The translations under genes and the position numbers were made by a program. A model generated the notes under the pieces. That model did no database searches and was not told where the DNA came from. It saw only the letters and a program-made list of their open reading frames with translations. From Brucella daejeonensis (GTDB taxonomy: Bacteria > Pseudomonadota > Alphaproteobacteria > Rhizobiales > Rhizobiaceae), in NCBI RefSeq assembly GCF_014199265.1, contig NZ_JACIJG010000002.1:305620-369619 (forward strand): a stretch of DNA of 64,000 nucleotides. Direction: 5' to 3'. The stretch's first letter is position 1, and every line of letters starts with the position of its first letter. This document shows, piece by piece, positions 48,060 through 57,205 of the stretch.

Positions 48060-48881
48060 ATGACTGGGACTTCAAAAGGCACCGCCCTGATTACTGGAGC
48101 GTCCTCGGGCATCGGCGCGATTTACGCCGATCGCCTGGCGCGCAAGGGATATGACCTGATCCTCGTGGCTCGCAACAAAGCGCGCCTCATGGAACTGGCC
48201 CGGCAACTTGGCGACGAAACGGGTCGCACCGTTGAAGTCGTCGCGGCAGACCTCGGCAACAGGGATGGTCTCGCAGAGGTCGAAAAGGTGCTGCGTACCG
48301 ATGCGGGCATCACCATGCTGATCAACAATGCAGGCATTGGCGCGACTGCCCCGCTACTATCCTCCGATATCGACAGGATGGAGGAAATGATCGGGCTGAA
48401 CGTCACGGCGTTGACGCGGCTGACTCATGCCGTCGCGCCCGGCTTTGTGGAGCGCGGCGCCGGAACGATCGTCAATATCGCTTCGATTGTCGGCATCGCG
48501 CCGGAACAGCTGAACGGGGTGTATGGCGGCAGCAAGGCTTTCGTTCTGGCCTTCAGCCAGTCGCTCCAAAGCGAACTGGCGGACAAGGGCATTCGTGTGC
48601 AAGCTGTTCTGCCGGGAGCGACCGCAACCGATTTCTGGGGCATCGCCGGTACGCCGCTTGAATATGTACCGAGCGAGATCGTCATGTCCGCCGACGATAT
48701 GGTGGATGCCGCGCTGGCCGGGCTTGAACTGGGTGAACAGGTCACAATCCCGTCGCTGCCGGATGTCAGCGACTGGACAGCCTATGAAGCGGCTCGACAG
48801 AAACTGAAGCCCAACCTGTCGCGCAACAAACCCGCCGCCCGTTATGGCGTCGGGCATCGGGCCGGTCAACCGACCCACTGA
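48060..48881 (+). CDS. Short-chain dehydrogenase/reductase
   Basis: A 273-residue classical SDR. The cofactor motif is TGASSGIGAIYADRLA near residue 11, NNAG is near 90, and the catalytic Ser, Tyr and Lys lie in NIASIVGIAPEQ and GVYGGSKAF. I chose ATG 48060, six bases after GGAG; an ATG at 48048 would add four residues. The substrate is unknown. The gap before it contains an imperfect inverted repeat, TCAGGATGTC with GACGTCCTGA (47938-47978), which may end the dehydrogenase transcript or be an operator. Confidence 0.9.
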   Translation: MTGTSKGTALITGASSGIGAIYADRLARKGYDLILVARNKARLMELARQLGDETGRTVEVVAADLGNRDGLAEVEKVLRTDAGITMLINNAGIGATAPLLSSDIDRMEEMIGLNVTALTRLTHAVAPGFVERGAGTIVNIASIVGIAPEQLNGVYGGSKAFVLAFSQSLQSELADKGIRVQAVLPGATATDFWGIAGTPLEYVPSEIVMSADDMVDAALAGLELGEQVTIPSLPDVSDWTAYEAARQKLKPNLSRNKPAARYGVGHRAGQPTH

Positions 48882-48981
48882 CCTAAGGAATGGACCGCCG
48901 TGTGTTCAACGTTTAAAAGGACGCACGGCGCCCACGGCATAAATCTGGTATATACGGCATTTTCAGACAGGAGCGAAAGTC

Positions 48982-49932
48982 ATGCACAAAATCGGGTATG
49001 TCGTTTTTCCCGGATTCCAGCTTCTGGGGTTCGCTGCCGTCACCGCCCTGGAGATGGCCAATCTCGATCTTGCGGAGCCATATTATACCATTGAACTCCT
49101 TTCGGAATCCGGCGGAGAGATCAAGTCTTCCGCCGGTTTCGGGGTGAATACGAAAGCTTTCGATCATCACACGGTTTACGATACCGTGATGCTGGGCGCC
49201 GGAACGGCGATTGAGCCGGTGACGCCGGGACTGATCGGGTTCGCGCGGCATTCCCTGCGAACCGCGCGACGGCTGGCGGCTCCTTGCACCGGCGCTTTCA
49301 TTCTCGCGGAGGTGGGTCTTCTGGACGGACGCCGCGCGACGACGCATTGGTTTTTTGCGCGTCAACTCCGGGAAAGCTTTCCCGCCGTCAAGGTCGAGGA
49401 AGACCGGATATTCATCGTCGATGGCGCGGTTTGGACGTCAGCAGGGATGACGGCGGGCATCGATCTGGCGCTCGCCATGGTCGAAAAGGATCTCGGTCAG
49501 GAGGTAGCGCGCGCCGTGGCGCGAAAACTCGTGGTCTATCACCGCAGGGCCGGTGGGCAGTCGCAGTTCTCGGCCTTGCTCGAACTGGACCCCAAGTCGG
49601 ACAGAATCCAGAAATCCATCAATTATGCCAAGGCAAACCTGCGCAGCATTCTCTCGGTCGACGAGCTTGCCGATGCGGCTGGGCTTAGCCCACGCCAGTT
49701 CAGCCGGGCGTTTCGCTCGGAAACAGGCCAGTCGCCTGCCAAGGCCGTCGAAAATCTGCGCGTGGAAGCGGCGCGGCTGATGATGGAACAAGGCCGGCAT
49801 CCCATGGACGTCATAGCGATGGAGACCGGCTTTGCGGATACCGATCGTATGCGTCGGGCTTTCCTTCGGACACTTGGTCAGCCGCCGCAAACCATCAGGC
49901 GCAATGCGCGGGAAAGCGCGATGCTGTCGTGA
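48982..49932 (+). CDS. GlxA-family transcriptional regulator (DJ-1/PfpI plus AraC domains)
   Basis: A 316-residue regulator. The N-terminal DJ-1/PfpI-like domain (about 1-170) starts KIGYVVFPGFQLLGFAAVTA and has the nucleophile-elbow-like APCTGAFILAE near residue 98. The C-terminal AraC helix-turn-helix pair (about 215-310) includes ADAAGLSPRQFSRAFRSETG. Proteins of this type often control genes beside them in response to small molecules such as betaines or aldehydes. The likely targets are the flanking SDR or PLP-enzyme genes, but no operator was identified. Confidence 0.9.
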   Translation: MHKIGYVVFPGFQLLGFAAVTALEMANLDLAEPYYTIELLSESGGEIKSSAGFGVNTKAFDHHTVYDTVMLGAGTAIEPVTPGLIGFARHSLRTARRLAAPCTGAFILAEVGLLDGRRATTHWFFARQLRESFPAVKVEEDRIFIVDGAVWTSAGMTAGIDLALAMVEKDLGQEVARAVARKLVVYHRRAGGQSQFSALLELDPKSDRIQKSINYAKANLRSILSVDELADAAGLSPRQFSRAFRSETGQSPAKAVENLRVEAARLMMEQGRHPMDVIAMETGFADTDRMRRAFLRTLGQPPQTIRRNARESAMLS

Positions 49933-50053
49933 ACGCCGCAAACTGTTCGGGAAAAACGATCCCCGCTTGACCGGGCTGAACGCACTTTCTACACCACCGG
50001 CAGCGGCATTTTCCCAAGCGCCGCATCAACATAGCAAGCGAAAGACCGGGCAC

Positions 50054-51247
50054 GTGGAAAACGAACATCGCCGCAATCAGGCTGGTTTTGCAACCAGAGC
50101 CATTCACGTCGGACAGGAACCCGATCCGCTGACCGGCGCCGTTATTCCACCGGTCTATCACGCGACGACTTTCGTTCAGGACGGTATCGGCAAAAGCAAG
50201 GGCTTCGACTACAGCCGAAGCGGCAATCCGACCCGCAATGGCCTGCAACTTTGCCTCGCCGATCTGGAAGGCGCGCAGGCCGCCTATGTGTTTCCAAGCG
50301 GGCTTTCCGCCGCCGCGACCCTGCTTGAAGCCTTGCCAGCCGGTTCGACGATCCTCGCGCATAACGATCTTTATGGCGGGGTCTACCGGCTGCTGGCGGA
50401 TGTCCGTCCGCTCACGGCAGGCCATAAGGTAAACTTCGTCGATTTTTCCGATGCGGCCGCACTGGAAGAAGCCGTACGGGCCGGCAAACCGGACCTGTTG
50501 TGGTTCGAAACACCCTCCAATCCCACCTTGCGTATCGTGGACCTTTCGCTCGTCGCCCGTCTTGGCGCGGAAGCCGGAGCCATTACGGTTTGCGACAGCA
50601 CGTTTTCCTCGCCGGTCGGCCAGCGCCCGATAGAGCATGGCATCCATGTGGTGGTACACTCGGCCACCAAGATGCTGAACGGACATTCCGACCTTCTCGG
50701 CGGTGTCGTGGCGATCTCGGCCAGCGCCCCTTCCGGCCTCGCCGACCGCGTCGGATATTTGCAGAACGCGCTTGGCGCGGTCATGTCGCCGACCGATTGC
50801 GCCCTGCTCCACCGCTCGCTCAAGACGCTGGAAATCCGCAGCGTCCGACAGTCCGAGACAGCCCTGAAACTCGCCGCAAGCCTTGAACGCCGCATGGCGG
50901 AACTGGGCTTGACGAAAGTCGTTTATCCCGGCCTCAAGAGCCACCCACAGCATGAAATGGCCGCCCGCCAGATGCTGAATTTCGGCTGCGTCGTGTCGAT
51001 CGAAGTCGAAGGCGACCTTGCCCGCGTCGAACGCATCCTTACATCCACCCATTATTTCCGCTTCGCGGTCAGCCTCGGAAGCGTGGAAAGCCTTATCCAG
51101 CACCCCTTCTCGCTCACCCATGCGGTGGTTCCCGAGGATCAGAAAACCACCTCCGGCATCGGGCCGCAGCTCATCCGCCTGTCGGTCGGACTGGAAGACC
51201 CGCTCGATCTCGAACAGGACCTGATCCGCGCCCTGAAGAACAATTGA
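50054..51247 (+). CDS. Cys/Met-metabolism PLP enzyme (cystathionine lyase type)
   Basis: A 397-residue fold-type I PLP enzyme. The N-terminal TRAIHVGQEPDPLTGAVIPP and DYSRSGNPTRNGL are family hallmarks. The PLP lysine is in VVHSATKMLNGHSDLLGG near residue 206. It could be cystathionine beta-lyase, gamma-lyase or gamma-synthase; these cannot be told apart safely from sequence. I chose GTG 50054 because the conserved region begins about 12 residues later and no ATG is available; the ribosome site is weak. The open frame extends upstream into the AraC-type gene. Confidence 0.85.
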   Translation: MENEHRRNQAGFATRAIHVGQEPDPLTGAVIPPVYHATTFVQDGIGKSKGFDYSRSGNPTRNGLQLCLADLEGAQAAYVFPSGLSAAATLLEALPAGSTILAHNDLYGGVYRLLADVRPLTAGHKVNFVDFSDAAALEEAVRAGKPDLLWFETPSNPTLRIVDLSLVARLGAEAGAITVCDSTFSSPVGQRPIEHGIHVVVHSATKMLNGHSDLLGGVVAISASAPSGLADRVGYLQNALGAVMSPTDCALLHRSLKTLEIRSVRQSETALKLAASLERRMAELGLTKVVYPGLKSHPQHEMAARQMLNFGCVVSIEVEGDLARVERILTSTHYFRFAVSLGSVESLIQHPFSLTHAVVPEDQKTTSGIGPQLIRLSVGLEDPLDLEQDLIRALKNN

Positions 51248-51430
51248 GCGGCGCCTTCCGCTCTGCGAATGGCCGATCCGGCAGCGTCGGCCTTTGTTTT
51301 TCTCACCAATACCGGCCATTCCAATAGCCCCCGCAGGCCAAACCAAAGCTCATCGGCCCTCACTCGCGAGTTCCGGTCCAATTGCCCCCGAAAAAGAAGC
51401 CATAATTTTCCGTCGGCTTCGCTTGCTTTA

Positions 51431-51448
51431 ATACCGACTGGTTGGTAT
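51431..51448. promoter_or_regulatory. TetR-type operator upstream of the TetR gene
   Basis: ATACCGACTGGTTGGTAT is an imperfect 18-base palindrome: seven of nine base pairs match, with ATACC/GGTAT outer arms. It lies 22 bases before the ATG of the TetR-family gene. Operators with ATACCGACC-like arms are common for TetR regulators, so autoregulation is very likely. Confidence 0.7.
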
Positions 51449-51469
51449 GTTATCAAAAGGGAGCAAGAC

Positions 51470-52093
51470 ATGCCGAGAAAACCGAACCCTTTGACGAAGT
51501 CGCATTTGCTGGAAGCCGCATTCGCCGTCATCCGAACGAAGGGTTATTCCGCGACGACGGTCGATGACATCTGTACTGCAGCAAAACTGTCCAAGGGGGC
51601 GTTTTTCCATCATTTTTCCAGCAAGGAAGATCTGGCCGTCGCGGCTGCCGACCATTGGTCGAAAGTAACTTCCGAAATGTTTGCGGAAGCTCCCTACCAT
51701 CGGCCGGACGATCCTCTGGACCGTCTTCTGGCCTATGTGGATTTCCGCAAGCATCTTATTGAGGGTACATTGCCGGAGTTTACCTGTCTCGTCGGAACGA
51801 TGGTTCAGGAAACCTACGGCACCAGCCCTGCCATCCAGCAGGCCTGCTGGTCGAGCATTTCGGGCCATGCCGACACGCTGGTCGCCGACATTGCGGCTGC
51901 GATGGACATGCACGGAGTACAGGGGGATTTTACTCCCGAAAGCCTCGCCCTTCATACGCAGGCCGTTCTTCAGGGCGCTTTCATTCTCGCAAAGGCAAGC
52001 GGCGATCCGCAGCGTGCCGTGGAAAGCATCGAGCATCTTCACCGTTATCTGCGCCTGCTCTTCGCAAGGACGGGCGCGACCCGGAATCAATAG
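51470..52093 (+). CDS. TetR/AcrR-family transcriptional regulator
   Basis: A 207-residue regulator. The helix-turn-helix (about 8-55) reads HLLEAAFAVIRTKGYSATTV, then AKLSKGAFFHHFSSKEDL. The C-terminal ligand domain is of the TetR_C type with one Cys at FTCLVGTM. ATG 51470 follows AAAGGGAGC; the frame extends upstream but passes through the operator. It is co-transcribed with the SRPBCC protein gene 20 bases downstream. Confidence 0.91.
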   Translation: MPRKPNPLTKSHLLEAAFAVIRTKGYSATTVDDICTAAKLSKGAFFHHFSSKEDLAVAAADHWSKVTSEMFAEAPYHRPDDPLDRLLAYVDFRKHLIEGTLPEFTCLVGTMVQETYGTSPAIQQACWSSISGHADTLVADIAAAMDMHGVQGDFTPESLALHTQAVLQGAFILAKASGDPQRAVESIEHLHRYLRLLFARTGATRNQ

Positions 52094-52113
52094 ATCAATC
52101 CTGGGAGGATACA

Positions 52114-52557
52114 ATGCCAAGCACCATCCATCTGCATCGCGTTATCGCAGCAAAGCCGGAAAAGCTGTTTCGCGCCTTTGTCGAGGCCGACGCCATTGCA
52201 AGCTGGCTGCCGCCATATGGCTTCGTGTGCACCGTACACGAGCTAGATGCGCGAGCGGGCGGCAAGCACAGAATGTCGTTCCGCAATTTCACCACGGGTG
52301 CGAGCCACTCTTTCGGCGGCACTTATGTGGAATTCGTTCCCGGCGAACGGCTCGTCTACACCGACAGTTTCGATGATCCCAACCTGCCCGGCGAAATGAA
52401 GGTGACCATCACCTTCAAGGGCGTATCGGTCGGCACTGAGATCAGGATCGAGCAGCAGGGCGTTCCAGACATCATTCCGGCGGAGGTCTGCTATCTTGGC
52501 TGGCAGGATTCCCTGCATAAGCTTGCAAGGCTGGTCGAGCCTGAAATCAACCAGTAA
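52114..52557 (+). CDS. SRPBCC/AHSA1-like ligand-binding protein
   Basis: A 147-residue START-like protein. The sequence VIAAKPEKLFRAFVEADAIA at the N-terminus and the C-terminal GWQDSLHKLARLVEPEI are typical of the AHSA1 (activator of Hsp90-like) branch of the SRPBCC fold, which has a hydrophobic pocket. It follows the TetR gene after CCTGGGAGGATACA, so they form one operon. Its ligand is unknown. Confidence 0.87.
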   Translation: MPSTIHLHRVIAAKPEKLFRAFVEADAIASWLPPYGFVCTVHELDARAGGKHRMSFRNFTTGASHSFGGTYVEFVPGERLVYTDSFDDPNLPGEMKVTITFKGVSVGTEIRIEQQGVPDIIPAEVCYLGWQDSLHKLARLVEPEINQ

Positions 52558-52783
52558 CGCCGGTTTCCCGCTATCGCGCCGCCGCGAAAACCCCAAGGCA
52601 GCATATGCCCCCTGCTCTCTTGCGGTGGCGATTTCATGCGGGCGCGCAACAATTCATCTCTCCGACCGGAACCTGTGCGAACATTTTACGTTGAACCCAA
52701 TGGCTGGCAATGGCCACCAGGGTGCCATTGCGTCTTTCGACAATCCAGTGAGCGCATAACGAATTAAGGCGGGAGGCCAGAAA

Positions 52784-53236
52784 ATGAAGGCACGCACAGC
52801 GACCGTCGGCGATCTTGAAACCGTTTTCCGCGACCTTTCAAGACGCATGACCATCGAATACATCGCCGCAGGCAAGGACACCAAGACGGCCTATGACAAT
52901 CTCATGATGAACCTCCGCGAAGGCCGCGCCCATGCCCTTTTGCAGGACGGCAAGGTCGTCGCAATCATAGCCTGGCGCGAAGGGGACGACGCGGCGGAAA
53001 CACTGTTTGCGGCAAGGGAAGAATTTTTCAGCCCCAACACGGTGCGCTTTTGCAAACAGCATATCCGTCAGATCCAGTCGCTTGCAGGCGACTTGCCCAT
53101 TCATTCACGAAGCTGGCTCGACCGTTCCGACATAGTGAAATGGTTCAGGATCATCGGCTACGAAGAAAAGGGAACCGAGAATGGCGCTCACCTGTTCGAG
53201 TTGCCCGCCCGCCGCGACGGCAGAGCTACCGGCTAG
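52784..53236 (+). CDS. Hypothetical protein, GNAT-acetyltransferase-like
   Basis: A 150-residue protein, MKARTATVGDLETVFRDLSR at the start, then a beta-strand-like HALLQDGKVVAIIAWRE and the final IIGYEEKGTENGAHLFEL. The order and the WFRIIGYEE segment recall GNAT or phage-type acyltransferase-like proteins, but the acetyl-CoA loop (Q/RxxGxG/A) is not evident. The ATG follows GGGAGGCC. It stands alone between the SRPBCC gene and the crcB region. The function is unknown. Confidence 0.7.
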   Translation: MKARTATVGDLETVFRDLSRRMTIEYIAAGKDTKTAYDNLMMNLREGRAHALLQDGKVVAIIAWREGDDAAETLFAAREEFFSPNTVRFCKQHIRQIQSLAGDLPIHSRSWLDRSDIVKWFRIIGYEEKGTENGAHLFELPARRDGRATG

Positions 53237-53281
53237 GGGCGGCATCTTTTAACATGATAAAAATCGTGTGAGGCTGTCCTT

Positions 53282-53382
53282 AGAGCGCATTTCGATCTGA
53301 TTGAATCAGATCGCCGCTCTAACGCTTTCTATTTTAAGCATAATCTTGATCGTACTCGTTTCACTCCGGTCGGATTATGCTT
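53282..53382 (+). repeat. Two-hairpin intergenic repeat, copy 2
   Basis: It begins AGAGCGCATTTCGATCTGAT and its first stem pairs GATCTGATT with AATCAGATC. The second stem pairs AAGCATAATC (53336-53345) with GATTATGCTT (53373-53382). It has the same layout as copy 1 at 14241-14336. It lies just upstream of the fluoride riboswitch. Confidence 0.75.
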
Positions 53383-53465
53383 CAAGGCGAGGCTCGCATG
53401 ATTGCTGCCGATTGACGAGCGGATATGGCTTTGGATATAAATCCGGCGACGGCTCATGCCGCGCA

Positions 53466-53535
53466 CGATGGGAATGGGGTTCTCCCGAAACCGCCAGCTA
53501 TTGGCTGATGACTCCTGCTTGAATGGAAACAGGAG
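53466..53535 (+). ncRNA. Fluoride riboswitch (crcB motif) upstream of crcB
   Basis: The conserved core reads GGGAATGGGGTTCTCCCGAA, then ACCGCCAGC, a short loop, GGCTGATGACTCCTGC. GGGGT (53477-53481) can pair with ACTCC (53511-53515) by one wobble and four normal pairs to close the pseudoknotted aptamer, and GGGA pairs with TCCC in the first hairpin. A competing stem CTCCTG/CAGGAG (53512-53517 with 53530-53535) uses the same 3' strand and lacks a T-run. This suggests a fluoride-controlled fold of the leader. The gene downstream is the fluoride channel, which fits exactly. Confidence 0.88.
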
Positions 53536-53627
53536 AAGAGTGCGTCCCGCGGCATCTCGAAGCGTTGGTTTCAAGCCTTCCGGAAGCCCTGTCGAAGCCT
53601 CTATCCATGGCTTGGTGGATATAACCA

Positions 53628-54056
53628 ATGCAGGCAACCCTGATGGTGGCGCTTGGCGGCGCTATAGGAAGCGTGGCGCGATACTGGCTCGCTATATTGA
53701 TGCTGCCGATAAGCCGCGAACTTCCCTGGGGCACGATCCTCATCAATATTGTCGGGTCGTTCGCGATCTCGTTCTTCGGCGCGCTGACACTGGAGCAGGG
53801 GCGCTTTCCGGTGCCGGAAGTCTGGCGCCTCGCCTTCATGGTCGGCGTCTGCGGCGGCTTCACCACTTTCTCGTCGTTCAGCCTGCAAACGCTCGATCTC
53901 CTGCGTGCCGGTCAGCCGGGCAAAGCGCTGTTCAATATCGGTTTCTCGGTCGTGCTATGCCTGATCTCCGTGTGGCTGGGCCTGCTCACTGCCGAGCGTT
54001 TCAACGGCGGCATCGAGCAGGTTGCCCAGACTATCATCGAGGAAGAGGCCTCGTAA
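53628..54056 (+). CDS. crcB: Fluoride efflux channel CrcB/FluC
   Basis: A 142-residue membrane protein with four helices. Hallmarks are [11 protein letters not shown] near residue 10, [19 protein letters not shown] near 35 and [20 protein letters not shown] near 73. It forms dual-topology dimers that let fluoride leave the cytoplasm. ATG 53628 follows GGTGGATATAACC. In the same frame, an upstream 33-codon ORF (53523-53624) ends two codons before the ATG and could couple to it, but it has no clear ribosome site. A riboswitch lies 90-160 bases upstream. Confidence 0.96.
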   Translation: MQATLMVALGGAIGSVARYWLAILMLPISRELPWGTILINIVGSFAISFFGALTLEQGRFPVPEVWRLAFMVGVCGGFTTFSSFSLQTLDLLRAGQPGKALFNIGFSVVLCLISVWLGLLTAERFNGGIEQVAQTIIEEEAS

Positions 54057-54133
54057 TTTCCGAGGCCGACAATGAAAAGCCGAAACGTGGCAGGACCGGC
54101 CTATGCATGGCGGTTCACAGATCACTTTTAACT

Positions 54134-54149
54134 GAGCACAAGCGTGCTC
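54134..54149. terminator. Hairpin between crcB and the RTX gene
   Basis: GAGCAC (54134-54139) pairs with GTGCTC (54144-54149) directly after the RTX gene stop on the minus strand, with an A/T-rich tail (AGTTAAAAG). It is short and only a weak terminator candidate. On the plus side an inverted repeat GGCCTCG/CGAGGCC (54047-54067) spans the crcB stop. Confidence 0.35.
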
Positions 54150-54150
54150 G

Positions 54151-55806
54151 TTACCAGGTCGCGAAGACAACGTCGCTTTCCGATATTTCAGCCACTGCCA
54201 GACCTTCAATGAGAATACCGCCCGCGTCGTCACCGAAGCTGACATAAACACCTTGTTCGGTATCGTGCGAGGCGGCAACAAAGCTGTCGAAGTCGTGAAT
54301 CTCGGGATCGCTCGAAGCATATCCACGAAAGCTGATTACATCTCCCCCGGCGGTATCGAAATCGGTAATGTGATCGACACCGCCATTCAGGCGGACTGTT
54401 TCGTAGCTCCAGAAAAATGTGTCGGCACCGCTGCCACCGGTTAATGTGTCGGCTCCGAGACCGCCTTCAAGCGTATCTGCACCGGCGCCGCCGTCCAACA
54501 CATCGTCGCCGTGCTGGCCGTCAAGCCGATCATTACCCGAGCCGCCACCCAGTATATCGACGCCACGGCCTCCGCGAACTTCGTCGAAACCGTCGCCACC
54601 CTGCAGGATATTGGGCGTGATGTAATCACCACTACCGCCAACATCCACCAACAGCCTGTCATTCCCCGCCCCACCATCGAGAAACTGGCTGCCGCCGCCA
54701 CCGGCTACCATGAAATCGTCTCCGTCACCGCCAAGCAGAACATCGCTGCCTGCCGGACCGACAAGACCGGATCCCAGCGAATGCAGATAGTCGTTGCCCG
54801 CGCCACCTTCGAGATAATCATTCCCGCGTCCGCCGATGAGTGAATCGTCGCCATCTCCGCCGGAGAGATAATCGTCATCGTCGCCGCCCGAAAGAAAGTC
54901 ATTGCCGATCCCGCCGTCGAGATAATCATCTCCCTCCTCGCCGGTGAGTTCATCATTTCCGCCATGACCATGCAGGATATCGTTGCCTTGGCCACCCTCG
55001 GCCCTGTCATCGCCACCGGCGCCGATGAAGCGATCGTCGCCACCATTCATGGAAACAAGAGCCCTCTGGGTGTCGCTGGCCAAGATGGTGTCATCGCCAC
55101 GACCGGTATCGACGCTGACGAATTCGAAATTCCTGAAAGCCGTGCCTGTAGAGGTGGTTCCCTTCGCAAAGTCGATGGTGACATCTTCGCTCGTGATGCG
55201 ATCCGCCATGACAAGTATATCGTCACCGTCGCCACCATCCAGCTCGACCGATGAGAGCGACGCATGGACATCGTCATCACCCGCGCCGCCGAAAATGCGG
55301 TTTTCCCCATATTGATCGTAAATGAAATCGTCGCCCGCGCCGGCATCGATGAAGTCGTCGCCTGCGGCATCGGTTGGATGATCGGAGTAGCCGGAGCCGA
55401 TGCTGTCCGCCCCTGCCCCGGTCGAGATCACATCGTCACCCATGCCGCCCAGAATGGTATCCTGCCCACTGCCGGTAGTGATGATCAGCCGCTCCACATC
55501 CCGAAAATAAATACCATTGGCCGGATACCAGTCGGAGTCGAGCGTTGCATGTCCATTAAGAGCATTCAACCTGACATTGTTGGAGCGGTCGGAGAAATCA
55601 ATCAGCAACGTATCGAAACCGGCACCGCCATTCACCGCACCGCTCACGCCTTCCAGAATCAGCCGGTCATCCCCGTTTCCTCCGTCGAGACGATCGAACC
55701 CGCTCGAACTGCTCAGAACATCGTCGCCCCCCAGCCCCCAGAGACTGTCATTCCCGTCCGTGCCGGTAAGAATATCCTCAAGTCCTGTTCCAACAACCTT
55801 AGCCAT
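54151..55806 (-). CDS. RTX calcium-binding protein, probable type I secretion substrate
   Basis: A 551-residue protein, most of it RTX nonapeptides of the GGxGxDxLx type, starting at [19 protein letters not shown] and dense at about residues 300-500. These bind Ca2+ and fold outside the cell. The last 70 residues lack repeats and end [10 protein letters not shown], a C-terminal secretion-signal-like tail. No signal peptide and no separate enzyme domain are seen, so it may be a matrix or surface protein. ATG 55806 follows GGAG; the frame extends upstream through a palindromic repeat and is not used. It sits just downstream of the exporter genes. Confidence 0.87.
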   Translation of the reverse strand: MAKVVGTGLEDILTGTDGNDSLWGLGGDDVLSSSSGFDRLDGGNGDDRLILEGVSGAVNGGAGFDTLLIDFSDRSNNVRLNALNGHATLDSDWYPANGIYFRDVERLIITTGSGQDTILGGMGDDVISTGAGADSIGSGYSDHPTDAAGDDFIDAGAGDDFIYDQYGENRIFGGAGDDDVHASLSSVELDGGDGDDILVMADRITSEDVTIDFAKGTTSTGTAFRNFEFVSVDTGRGDDTILASDTQRALVSMNGGDDRFIGAGGDDRAEGGQGNDILHGHGGNDELTGEEGDDYLDGGIGNDFLSGGDDDDYLSGGDGDDSLIGGRGNDYLEGGAGNDYLHSLGSGLVGPAGSDVLLGGDGDDFMVAGGGGSQFLDGGAGNDRLLVDVGGSGDYITPNILQGGDGFDEVRGGRGVDILGGGSGNDRLDGQHGDDVLDGGAGADTLEGGLGADTLTGGSGADTFFWSYETVRLNGGVDHITDFDTAGGDVISFRGYASSDPEIHDFDSFVAASHDTEQGVYVSFGDDAGGILIEGLAVAEISESDVVFATW

Positions 55807-55826
55807 AGGTATCGTACTCCGGTTAC

Positions 55827-55870
55827 AGCACGATCCGATCGGAGTGAAACCGGAACGATCAGGATCATGC
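55827..55870 (-). repeat. Intergenic repeat, copy 3 (half element, inverted)
   Basis: The sequence from 55827 matches the reverse complement of the second half of copy 2 (53337-53381) at about 36 of 45 positions by eye; the shared core is CGGAGTGAAAC. The first hairpin half is degraded or absent. It lies between the HlyD-type gene and the RTX gene. Confidence 0.65.
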
Positions 55871-55999
55871 CTGAAATAATAGAGTTGAGATGTGTTGATC
55901 TGAGCGACTGTATCAAGAAGCAATATGCGGATGCAAAAGTGGTGATTCTCGGGTACCGGAAATTGAAGGCGCCGGACACATTGGGTCCAGATCGAATGC

Positions 56000-57205
56000 T
56001 TAACGTTCACGCAGCGCTTCACGTGCCTTGTTCAATGGCTTGATAAGATAGTCAAAAACCGTCTTCTGACCGGTCTTGATTTCCACCGTGGCGACCATGC
56101 CCGGTATGATGACATGTTCCCTGCCGTCCCTGCTATGCAGGCTCGAATTCTTTGTCCGCACGTCAACGCGATAAAAAACCAGCTTCTTGTCCACATCATC
56201 CTGCAACGTGTCGGGCGAGATGCGCTCGACCGTACCCTCCAGCGATCCATAGACCGCAGGATCGTAGGCGGAAATCTTGACGGTAGCGGGCAAACCTGGA
56301 CGGATGAAAGCGATGTCACGTGGATTGACCCGCGTCTCGATCATGAGTTGGTCTTCAAGCGGCACGATTTCCATCAGCGTTCCGCCGGGCGCGATGACGC
56401 CACCGATAGTCGTTACTTCAAGGTTCTTGACGATGCCGCGCACGGGCGATGTGATCAAGGTGCGCGCCAGCTGGTCCTTCCGGCCCTTGATGATCTCAAG
56501 TGTCTGGTCAAGTTCGGCCTTGTTCTTTGTATAATCGGTATTGGCTTCGATCACGAACTCATTGTGCAGCATATTGAGCTTGGTCTGCAACTCGGTTTCC
56601 TGCCGTTGAAGCTTGATAACCTCGATGGTACTGGCCGCGCCTCTTGCCACCAAAGGCTCTGTCAGTGACAGTTCCTTGCGGGTCAGGGCAAGAGCCTTCT
56701 CCAGATCGGCGTTGGAAACCTCAAGATTATGGCGTCGAGCCTGGAACAGGCTCATCTCCCGTTCGACCAATGCCGGGTTCTTGCGTACATCTTCGCTGAA
56801 TGCCGGTTCGCTCCCGACAAGTTCCGCTTCCAGCCGGGCGGTCGCGGCTTCAAGCGAAAGCGCCTTGGCCTGAGCCTCACCGAGACTGGCGCTGAAATGC
56901 TCCTGATTGAGTTCAGCCAGTTTCTGACGGGCCTCCACAATGTCGCCCTCGCTGACGAATATGCCGTCAACGATACCGCCTTCCAGGCTCTGGATGATCT
57001 GGGAGCGCATCAGCGGCGTGACCTTGCCGCTACCGACAGCGACTTCGTCCAGAACGCCAAACCAGGCCCAGACCAGAAAGGCCGACAGACCGAGGGAAAC
57101 GACGGGAATAACCCGTAATCTCTCGAACCAGTGCAGGTTTTCCTTGCCGGGCCGCGTGCTGTCGATAATCTCGTCGAAGGAAGTAGAAAACGTCCGGTCG
57201 CTCAT
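56000..57205 (-). CDS. Type I secretion adaptor (HlyD/LapC family)
   Basis: A 401-residue membrane fusion protein. One helix at about residues 33-50 is followed by [20 protein letters not shown], the HlyD-type lipoyl start. A long coiled-coil region lies at about 85-260. The second lipoyl half is [20 protein letters not shown], and the C-terminal [19 protein letters not shown] is the family signature. It links the ABC exporter and the TolC-like channel. Its start overlaps the ABC gene stop by four bases. Confidence 0.93.
   Translation of the reverse strand: MSDRTFSTSFDEIIDSTRPGKENLHWFERLRVIPVVSLGLSAFLVWAWFGVLDEVAVGSGKVTPLMRSQIIQSLEGGIVDGIFVSEGDIVEARQKLAELNQEHFSASLGEAQAKALSLEAATARLEAELVGSEPAFSEDVRKNPALVEREMSLFQARRHNLEVSNADLEKALALTRKELSLTEPLVARGAASTIEVIKLQRQETELQTKLNMLHNEFVIEANTDYTKNKAELDQTLEIIKGRKDQLARTLITSPVRGIVKNLEVTTIGGVIAPGGTLMEIVPLEDQLMIETRVNPRDIAFIRPGLPATVKISAYDPAVYGSLEGTVERISPDTLQDDVDKKLVFYRVDVRTKNSSLHSRDGREHVIIPGMVATVEIKTGQKTVFDYLIKPLNKAREALRER

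Noticed and set aside
53456..54247. 263-codon plus-strand frame across the riboswitch and crcB
   Set aside because: It overlaps the conserved crcB gene in another frame and runs through the aptamer; it lacks a family pattern.
54419..55879. Regularly spaced short repeats resembling a CRISPR array, and several small plus-strand frames
   Set aside because: The periodicity is the 27-base unit of RTX nonapeptides in the minus-strand gene; repeats are degenerate and there are no unique spacers.
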